Source: CAYSDL01 sp964429875
GTDB taxonomy: Bacteria; Fidelibacterota; Marinisomatia; SCGC-AAA003-L08; D37C17
NCBI GenBank assembly: GCA_964429875.1
Contig: CAYSDL010000005.1
Location: 1-49,394, forward strand
Direction: 5' to 3'
DNA: 49,394 nucleotides
Shown: positions 43,435 to 49,394 of the stretch, piece after piece
How positions within the stretch are numbered: position 1 is the first letter of the stretch
How the letters are laid out: every line of letters begins with the position of its first letter
Program-made: the position numbers and the translations under genes
The notes under the pieces: generated by a model
Database searches by the model: none
What the model was told of the DNA's origin: nothing
The model's input: the letters and a program-made list of their open reading frames with translations, nothing else

Positions 43435-44371
43435 TATTACTATCGATTCTCTTATTTAAATTTTTTAACAAGGTAAAATCAATTTTACCTTTACTTTCAT
43501 TTTCAGATATTTTATTTCTATCTATTACTCTAATTTTTTTTATAGTAATAGGTATACTGGGTCTGTATATATTACTAATTCTATCAGTAATAAATTGCCT
43601 ATAGGAGTCTTCAGTTTCAGTTTCAGGGATTCTAAAAAATAACTCATTATCATTAAATACATATATCAACCAATTATCTTTAGAATTTTCAGGTATAGAA
43701 TTTTCAGAAAGAGATATGATTTGCTTTGATTCTGAAGGAACATTTTGGATAATTTCTAAAAGATTGTAGTTTTCAACCACTTCACCAAAAGCAGTATAAT
43801 TTTCATCTAAATGCTGAGATTCTCCAGTGCAAATAAAAAACTGACTTCCTGCAGAATTAAGGTCAGATCCATGAGCCATCGACAGAATTCCTTTTTTATG
43901 TTTAGTGTTATTAATTTCAGCATCAATTGTCCATCCAGGATTCCCCGTTCCATCATTTTCAATATTACCATCTCTAGTAAGCAGATCTCCTCCTTGTACC
44001 ATAAAGTTTTGTACAACTCTAAAAATTAAAGTTTCATCATAAAATCCACTATTAGATAATTTTTTAAAGTTATTACAATGGTTTGGAGCTAATTTATTAA
44101 ATAAATTAAGTTTCATTGTTCCTAAGCTAGTTTCAAATATGACTATATCTTGATCTGTTACAGGTTCAACTTGAAATTCTCTAGCTCTTTTTTTTATTTC
44201 ATCAATTTGAGCAGGAATAAGAATTTTGGATCTATCAATTGGGTTTTTAAAAATATCAACACCAAGGTTTAGAACAAGATTATTATGTTTTAAATCTAAT
44301 AGCGGACTCTTTTCTCCTTCTTGTGGAATAAGGACATGGTTGAAAAAAATAAATAAAAATAAAATTTTCAT
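43427..44371 (-). CDS. Secreted cyclophilin-type peptidyl-prolyl isomerase
   Basis: The 314-residue protein has a signal peptide (about 1-16) and a cyclophilin domain (about 80-225) with the family blocks FYDETLIFRVVQNFMVQGGD, KKGILSMAHGSDLNSAGSQF and FFICTGESQHLDENYTAFGE. The active-site Arg (FRVV) and the catalytic QFF region are present. The segment before it and about 85 residues after it are not recognised. It would speed proline isomerisation during periplasmic folding. It overlaps pyrE by 4 bases upstream and dsbD by 8 downstream, in one operon with disulfide-handling genes. Confidence 0.9.
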   Translation of the reverse strand: MKILFLFIFFNHVLIPQEGEKSPLLDLKHNNLVLNLGVDIFKNPIDRSKILIPAQIDEIKKRAREFQVEPVTDQDIVIFETSLGTMKLNLFNKLAPNHCNNFKKLSNSGFYDETLIFRVVQNFMVQGGDLLTRDGNIENDGTGNPGWTIDAEINNTKHKKGILSMAHGSDLNSAGSQFFICTGESQHLDENYTAFGEVVENYNLLEIIQNVPSESKQIISLSENSIPENSKDNWLIYVFNDNELFFRIPETETEDSYRQFITDRISNIYRPSIPITIKKIRVIDRNKISENESKGKIDFTLLKNLNKRIDSNNE

Positions 44372-44940
44372 TTTCCTGTACTTCCAGGTTTAGTTATTGG
44401 AATCTCTTTTAACCAATTGGGACAATTGTTATATTCCCAGCTTTGACTAGGGAGATTTAACAAACTTATAAAAGGACAACCAAAATCTATGTTTCTTTCA
44501 CTTCTATTCACAATACAAATTACTCCTTTAATATTCACATCATAATTTAGTAATAAATTAATAAGTTCTTGTATAGATCCTCCAGTTGTGATTATATCTT
44601 CCACTATAACAATATTTGATTTTTTTTCAATTTCAAAGCCTCTTTTAAAAACCATTTTACCATCTACTCGTTCACTGAATATATGCTTAGAATTAAGATG
44701 CCTACCTACCCCTCCAGCTATTAGAATACCTCCAATAGCTGCCCCAATAACTAAATCTATATCATCAGCTTCAAACCTATCTGACATTGTTGTGCAAATT
44801 TTATCTAATGCAATAGGATTTTCTAGCAACCTGAATTTCTCTATATATGTATTGCTATGCCTTCCAGAAGTTAATTTAAAATGTCCTTTCATAATAGCTC
44901 CTGACCATTCTAAAAGATCCAATACTTCTTTTGAGTTCAT
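44368..44940 (-). CDS. pyrE: Orotate phosphoribosyltransferase
   Basis: The 190-residue enzyme converts orotate and PRPP to orotidine 5'-phosphate, the fifth step of pyrimidine synthesis. The PRPP-binding motif VIVEDIITTGGSIQEL (about 111-126) and the N-terminal GHFKLTSGRHSNTYIEKF (about 19-36) are diagnostic. It sits directly downstream of pyrF with a 4-base overlap, so steps five and six are co-expressed. The C-terminal region (about 150-190) looks like the longer form of the family. Length is in the normal range (about 180-215). Confidence 0.95.
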   Translation of the reverse strand: MNSKEVLDLLEWSGAIMKGHFKLTSGRHSNTYIEKFRLLENPIALDKICTTMSDRFEADDIDLVIGAAIGGILIAGGVGRHLNSKHIFSERVDGKMVFKRGFEIEKKSNIVIVEDIITTGGSIQELINLLLNYDVNIKGVICIVNRSERNIDFGCPFISLLNLPSQSWEYNNCPNWLKEIPITKPGSTGK

Positions 44941-45725
44941 AAAACACTCCTAATTTGATTTGTATATATTTCTGTAGCTTTTCTTATATCATCTATGCTT
45001 CCCTCACCGTGAGTTAATATACCCCTTGATACATTTATAATAGCCAAACCTTTATTTTCACCTATTTTGATAGATTCTTCTAAATTTCCTCCTTGAAAAC
45101 CGACACCTGGCATTAACCAGGGGAGATCCATAGAAAGCGATTTGATTTTATTTAAATAATCTACATTTGTTGCACCTACTACTAAACTAATATTATTATT
45201 AACATTCATTTCAAGTGCCATTTTAATAATATGTTGATAAATTGGAATACCTCTATGATCATTTCTTTTTTGCAAATTTTTAGATCCAGGGTTGGATGTT
45301 AAACATAAAATAAAAACACCCTTATTATATTTTATAAAGGGTTCTATAGAATCTATACCCATATAAGGTGAAACTGTCAAACTATCATAATTTAAATAAT
45401 CTAAAATTCCTTCTGCGTAAAATTTAGATGAATTACCTATATCTCCTCTTTTTGCATCTGCTATAGTAATAGCTCTATTATCAATAACTTTGCTTATATT
45501 CTCAAGAATTTTAAAACCCTGAGAACCAAATCTCTCATAAAAAGCAAAATTTATTTTATAAATTGGACATAGATCTATAGTAGCATCAATAATATCAACA
45601 ATGTAATCCTGCATATAATCTAAAGATTGATTTTTTAAGTTATTATTATCTATATCTAGCCCTAAACATAGTCTATTATTTTTTTTTCTACATTCTTCTT
45701 TTATTTTTTTATTGAAATTATTCAT
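44937..45725 (-). CDS. pyrF: Orotidine 5'-phosphate decarboxylase (type 2)
   Basis: The enzyme converts OMP to UMP, the last step of de novo pyrimidine synthesis. I chose ATG 45725 (262 residues) because AGGTGA lies 8 bases upstream; the frame could also open at GTG 45737, which overlaps that ribosome site. Blocks seen are LCLGLDIDNN, ITIADAKRGDIGNSSKFYAE (catalytic Lys and Asp) and LTSNPGSKNL, with VPWLM-like PGVGFQGGNLEES near the phosphate site. The type 2 family is about 260-280 residues long, as here. It leads the pyrF-pyrE-cyclophilin-dsbD-tlpA operon. Confidence 0.95.
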   Translation of the reverse strand: MNNFNKKIKEECRKKNNRLCLGLDIDNNNLKNQSLDYMQDYIVDIIDATIDLCPIYKINFAFYERFGSQGFKILENISKVIDNRAITIADAKRGDIGNSSKFYAEGILDYLNYDSLTVSPYMGIDSIEPFIKYNKGVFILCLTSNPGSKNLQKRNDHRGIPIYQHIIKMALEMNVNNNISLVVGATNVDYLNKIKSLSMDLPWLMPGVGFQGGNLEESIKIGENKGLAIINVSRGILTHGEGSIDDIRKATEIYTNQIRSVL

Positions 45726-45775
45726 AAAAAGTATCACCTATTTATTTTTCTAATTCCATAAATTACAATGTATTC

Positions 45776-46339
45776 ATGGAACAATTAACACTAAATATTG
45801 CACCAAAATCTATAACTAAAATAATTGCATCTTCAGCATTTGATTTCAGAATAGAGCTAATTAAAAAAATTGGAGGTGATGATGCAAATGAAATTATAGG
45901 TATATCTAAAGATTTATCAGAAATCTTTGGAAAAGATTTATTATTGACAAAAGATAATATATTAAAATATTTCAGTAAAGACACTTATCCTTTTATTGCA
46001 CGACATAAAGGGAAAATCATAGGATTTATTATTGGAGTCCCTATTGAAAGATTCAAGCAGGAAAGCTGGGCAAGATATGATGTTAATTTGTTAAAAAATA
46101 ATACAATCTATACCTATGCTTTTGTTATAACAAAAAAATATCGGAAAATAGGAGGATATAGTAAAACTCTTAAGAGAATCTATCTCAACTGGATCAAAAA
46201 AAAGGGCTACAAGTATAATACTGGTCACGTAAAAGAAGGTACTGCAAAGCAATTTTCAAAAAATATTGAAATAGTTAAAATTTTTCCGCATTGGTATGGA
46301 GCAAAAACTGCATTTGAATATTATAGAAGATTATTATAA
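45776..46339 (+). CDS. GNAT-family N-acetyltransferase
   Basis: The 187-residue protein has a GNAT-type acetyl-CoA fold in residues about 65-185. Strands beta2-beta3 fit YPFIARHKGKIIGFIIGVPI, and TYAFVITKKYRKIGGYSKTL has the beta4 strand and acetyl-CoA-binding loop (a RxxGG variant of Q/R-x-x-G-x-G/A). A helix-rich N-terminal part (about 1-60) precedes it. The substrate is not readable. It is divergent from pyrF with about 50 bases between and is monocistronic or leads the short dockerin gene downstream (41-base gap). Confidence 0.72.
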   Translation: MEQLTLNIAPKSITKIIASSAFDFRIELIKKIGGDDANEIIGISKDLSEIFGKDLLLTKDNILKYFSKDTYPFIARHKGKIIGFIIGVPIERFKQESWARYDVNLLKNNTIYTYAFVITKKYRKIGGYSKTLKRIYLNWIKKKGYKYNTGHVKEGTAKQFSKNIEIVKIFPHWYGAKTAFEYYRRLL

Positions 46340-46380
46340 TATTATTTTAATATATCTTAATAGTTTAATAAATTATATTC

Positions 46381-47304
46381 ATGATGTTATTTTATCAAAT
46401 ATTATTTTTGAGCAATATGATATTATCTCAAACACTTGAAGATGCATATCAAGAAGCTGGATCAAATCTTGGTTATGATAAATATGTGATTTTAGAAGAA
46501 AATTCAATTTACACAGGTGGGCTAGGAATATATGAAGGAGATGTATATATTAATTGTAATGGTTCTACAATTGATTTAGAAGGTGGAAACGGTATTTGGG
46601 TTTATGCAGATGAACAATATCCAAGTAGTTTAGATATAGAGTACTGTACAATAATAAATGGTGATTATTATGGACTTAGTTATGGTGGCTCATCAATAGG
46701 AAGTATCAGAAATTGTAATTTAATTAGTACTAACTTTGGGCTAAAGCTCTTTGATGAATCAAATATAGATGTTACAAACACAATCTTTGCATATAATCAA
46801 ACCTATGGCATAGGTGTTTATACAGAAATTCCTACATTAAATATATCTTATTCACTATTTTGGGAGAACATAGAAGATGACTGTATGGAAAATTGTCCTG
46901 GTTGAGGGGGCATTTGGACTCAGTTAGAGTTAGATGATGAATCAGGCATGTTATATGATAATCCACAATTCAATAATAGTAATGATGGATCACCTTCAAT
47001 TAATTGGGACTTTAGTTTAGAGGATAATTCACCATGTATTAACTCAGGAAATCCAGAATTATTTGATGTCGATGGGACTATTTCAGATATAGGTGCAATT
47101 ATTTTTCTCCAAAACTGTCCTATGCAAGGTGATGCAAACGGTGATTATGAGATAAATATATTAGATGTTGTGCAAACAATTTGCTTGATTATTAATTCTT
47201 CAGATAACAATTGCGAAGCAAATTCCCAATGTACTGATTTAAATCAAGATAATATAATAAATGTTTTAGATATAGTAGCCCTCGTTAATCTTATCATAAA
47301 CTAA
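46381..47304 (+). CDS. Secreted beta-helix/dockerin protein with in-frame TGA at 46903-46905
   Basis: Read through one TGA, the frame gives about 307 residues; the two halves are in the same frame with no shift. A signal peptide (1-17) is followed by right-handed beta-helix-like repeats (about 50-170, for example IDVTNTIFAYNQTYGIGVYT), then the TGA after DDCMENCPG, then GGIWTQ, a short linker with ordered SPCINSGNPELFDVDG (a common end of such domains) and a dockerin (GDANGDYEINILD, DLNQDNIINVLD). TGA could replace Trp (TGG), be a real nonsense mutation, or encode Sec; a weak SECIS-like hairpin follows. Lacking catalytic motifs, function is unknown. The 3' end overlaps convergent hutI by 11 bases. 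Confidence 0.7.
46917..46931 (+). promoter_or_regulatory. Weak SECIS-like hairpin after in-frame TGA
   Basis: GACTC (46917-46921) pairs with GAGTT (46927-46931) around the loop AGTTA, five base pairs including one terminal G-U, with G second in the loop. The loop starts 16 bases after the TGA, at the lower limit of the reported spacing. It is much weaker than the arsC hairpin and could be chance. Confidence 0.25.
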
Positions 47305-48511
47305 AAGAATTTATAATCTTTCCATTTTTCATAACAGCTCTAATTTTTGTAATATTTGAATCAAACCAATAAGGTATTTCTTTTATAGAATTTATATTCC
47401 AAAAAATTAAATCAGCAGAATAATTACTTTTTATCATACCAATATCTTCTCGTCCAATTGCTTTTGCTGCATTATAAGTTACTGCTTTGAAAGATTCTTC
47501 TAATGACATTCCACAAAAATTCATTGCTAAGAGCATGATATTAGGCAATGACCTTATAGTACATGTCCCTGGATTGAAATCAGAGGCTAAGGCAACCTCA
47601 CAGCCTTCATTTATTAATTTTCTACCATCTCCATATTTTTTTTCTCCAAGAAAAAAAGTAGTTCCTGGCAACAAAGTTGCAATTACATTTGCTAAATTTA
47701 AAGCATGTATACCTTCATCTGTAATTTTCATTAGATGATCAGCTGAAATTGCTTCAACTTTTCCAGCTAATTTTGAAGCACCAAAATATACAAATTCATC
47801 TGCATGAACTTTTGGAATTAAACCATGTGTTTTAGCTATATTTAGAATTTTTTCACTATCAGCAATATTAAAATAATCTTGTTCGCAAAAAACATCACAA
47901 AAAACAGCTAATTTTCTTTTTGCTATTTCAGGTATCATTTCATTACAGATTAAATCAATATAACTTTTTTTGTCATTTGAAAACTCAGGGGGAATAGAAT
48001 GTGCTCCTAAAAATGTTGGAATTATATCAATATCTAATTCTTTATTAATTTTTTTTATTATTTCTAATGATCTGATCTCATCTTTTAAAGTAAGTCCATA
48101 ACCAGATTTAGCTTCTAAAGTTGTAGTTCCAAAATCGATAAAAGGTTTTACATTATTATAAACAGAATCATATAATTCTTGATCAGATGCTTTTCTAAGC
48201 TTATTAATAGAAGAGTTAATACCTCCACCATTCTTATTGATTTCATTGTAACTTAGATTCTGAGACCTCATTACAAATTCATCTGATCTATTATTTACAA
48301 AAATTGGGTGGGTATGAGAATCTATAAAACCTGGAGTGATTAAAGAGTTTAAAGCATCTACTTCAATATCAAAATTGATTATTTTATTTTGAGATATTTT
48401 TACTATTTTATTATCATTTATTAAAATTTCACAATCATGAAATTCTTTTAAACTTTTCGAGGTATCATCCCATGTACAAATTGATGATATATTTTTTATC
48501 TTTGTCTTCAA
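47294..48511 (-). CDS. hutI: Imidazolonepropionase
   Basis: The 405-residue amidohydrolase opens the imidazolone ring to give formiminoglutamate, step three of histidine degradation. Metal ligands are visible in ITPGFIDSHTHPIFVNNRSD (His66 and His68), VHADEFVYFGASKLAG and ALASDFNPGT. The remaining blocks LEAKSGYGLTLKDEI and TFLGAHSIPPEF are typical of HutI. Its ATG overlaps the hutU stop by 4 bases. Histidine ammonia-lyase (hutH) is not seen and may lie past the right edge. Confidence 0.95.
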   Translation of the reverse strand: MKTKIKNISSICTWDDTSKSLKEFHDCEILINDNKIVKISQNKIINFDIEVDALNSLITPGFIDSHTHPIFVNNRSDEFVMRSQNLSYNEINKNGGGINSSINKLRKASDQELYDSVYNNVKPFIDFGTTTLEAKSGYGLTLKDEIRSLEIIKKINKELDIDIIPTFLGAHSIPPEFSNDKKSYIDLICNEMIPEIAKRKLAVFCDVFCEQDYFNIADSEKILNIAKTHGLIPKVHADEFVYFGASKLAGKVEAISADHLMKITDEGIHALNLANVIATLLPGTTFFLGEKKYGDGRKLINEGCEVALASDFNPGTCTIRSLPNIMLLAMNFCGMSLEESFKAVTYNAAKAIGREDIGMIKSNYSADLIFWNINSIKEIPYWFDSNITKIRAVMKNGKIINSFSL

Positions 48512-49394
48512 GGTATTGAAGGAATATTCAATTTACGATCCTTTGCAATTTTGATTGCTTTCTTATATCCTGCATCAACATGTCTTGCTACACCAATACC
48601 AGGATCATTAGTTAATACACGATTAATTCTTTCTTTCATTTCCTCAGTTCCATCAGCAACGACGACAACACCTGAGTGTAGAGAAAGGCCCATTCCAACT
48701 CCACCACCATGATGAAAAGATGTCCAAGTGGATCCTCCTGCTGTACTAAGTAGAGCATTTAAAATAGGCCAATCAGCAACAGCATCAGAGCCATCTTTCA
48801 TATTTTCTGTTTCCCTATTTGGAGATGCAACAGATCCACAATCCAGATGATCTCTTCCTATGACAATTGGAGCTTTTAATTCACCATTAAAAACCATATC
48901 ATTTATAGCTTCTGCAAATATATTTCTCTCTTTATAACCTAACCAACAAATTCTTGCAGGCAAACCCTGAAATTGAACTTTATTTTGCGCCATTTTTATC
49001 CATCTATGTAAAGATTTATCTTTAGGAAATAATTCAAGAACTTTTTGATCTGTTTTATAAATATCATTAGGGTCACCAGAAAGTGCAACCCACCTAAAAG
49101 GACCTTTACCTTCACAAAATAGAGGTCTGATATATTCAGGAACAAATCCTGGGAAATCAAAGGCATCTTTAATACCAGAATTTTCTTTTGCTTGGCCCCT
49201 AATATTATTACCATAATCAAAAACAACTGATCCCAATTTTTGCAAATCTAACATTGCCTTACAATGAATCCCAATTGAATTATAAGATCTATCAATATAT
49301 TCTTTTTGATTAGAATTTCTAAGTTGATCTGCTTCTTCTATGGATAAATCAATTGGAATATAACCATTTAATTCATCATGACAAGAAGTTTGAT
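48508..49394 (-). CDS. hutU: Urocanate hydratase, 5' part cut off by window
   Basis: The frame is open through the right window edge; about 295 C-terminal residues of a normally about 550-residue enzyme are seen. HutU adds water across urocanate with an NAD cofactor bound as electrophile, step two of histidine degradation. The diagnostic active-site sequence TSCHDELNGYIP is near the right edge, and further blocks are VVFDYGNNIRGQA, FRWVALSGDPNDI and ARICWLGYKERN, then VIGRDHLDCGSVASPNRET and SFHHGGGVGMGLSLHSG. The C-terminus ends VARHVDAGYKKAIKIAKD. It is coupled to hutI by a 4-base overlap. Confidence 0.96.
   Translation of the reverse strand, partial: QTSCHDELNGYIPIDLSIEEADQLRNSNQKEYIDRSYNSIGIHCKAMLDLQKLGSVVFDYGNNIRGQAKENSGIKDAFDFPGFVPEYIRPLFCEGKGPFRWVALSGDPNDIYKTDQKVLELFPKDKSLHRWIKMAQNKVQFQGLPARICWLGYKERNIFAEAINDMVFNGELKAPIVIGRDHLDCGSVASPNRETENMKDGSDAVADWPILNALLSTAGGSTWTSFHHGGGVGMGLSLHSGVVVVADGTEEMKERINRVLTNDPGIGVARHVDAGYKKAIKIAKDRKLNIPSIP

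Noticed and set aside
46948..47304. Separate small dockerin gene
   Set aside because: It is in frame with the upstream half, has no signal peptide or ribosome site, and completes the beta-helix protein.
1..49394. Genome-wide reassignment of TGA
   Set aside because: Many genes, including arsC itself, end in TGA at the expected place; only two in-frame TGA codons were found.

Overview
The window is AT-rich and tightly packed: adjacent genes are separated by a few bases or overlap, and no gene-free stretch exceeds 300 bases. Secreted proteins ending in a duplicated Asn/Asp-rich dockerin tail, a T4a-pilus operon, GSII-type glutamine synthetase and outer-membrane/periplasmic proteins point to a diderm marine bacterium of the Fibrobacterota-Chlorobiota-Bacteroidota group. 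The SAR406/Marinimicrobia lineage is my best guess, from family composition only. No tRNA, rRNA, CRISPR array or insertion sequence was recognised.

Left end (1-4765): the N-terminal part of a secreted cohesin-like protein, an SLC13-type permease with two RCK_C domains, an lrp-glnII pair, and a divergently placed arsC-like gene. In arsC the catalytic Cys codon is an in-frame TGA followed by a bacterial SECIS-like hairpin, so it reads as a selenoprotein.

4760-22580, minus strand: ten colinear genes with gaps of at most 13 bases, best read as one operon. In transcription order they are a C25 (gingipain-family) protein with a dockerin, pgsB, pgsC, pgsW, a periplasmic protein, a beta-barrel-like protein, a probable lipoprotein, a W-x-D-x-R repeat protein with dockerin, an M14 carboxypeptidase with dockerin (interrupted by a 22-N assembly gap), and a second C25 protein with dockerin. 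The operon couples poly-gamma-glutamate synthesis to envelope proteins and dockerin-tagged secreted peptidases, and is the best candidate for an undescribed system here.

22856-39827, plus strand: a nearly complete type IVa pilus operon (major pilin, pilT, three minor-pilin-like genes, pilM-N-O-P-Q, a giant Ig-like lipoprotein, pilB, pilC, pilD). PilB has lost its four zinc-binding cysteines, and two genes carry 8-base G or C runs unusual for this base composition.

39810-49394: housekeeping. rlmB and an S4/Hsp15-like gene are divergent. pyrF-pyrE-cyclophilin-dsbD-tlpA form an overlapping minus-strand operon that joins pyrimidine synthesis to periplasmic protein folding and thiol chemistry. 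A GNAT gene and another dockerin protein with an in-frame TGA follow. hutU-hutI (histidine degradation) close the window, hutU running off the right edge.
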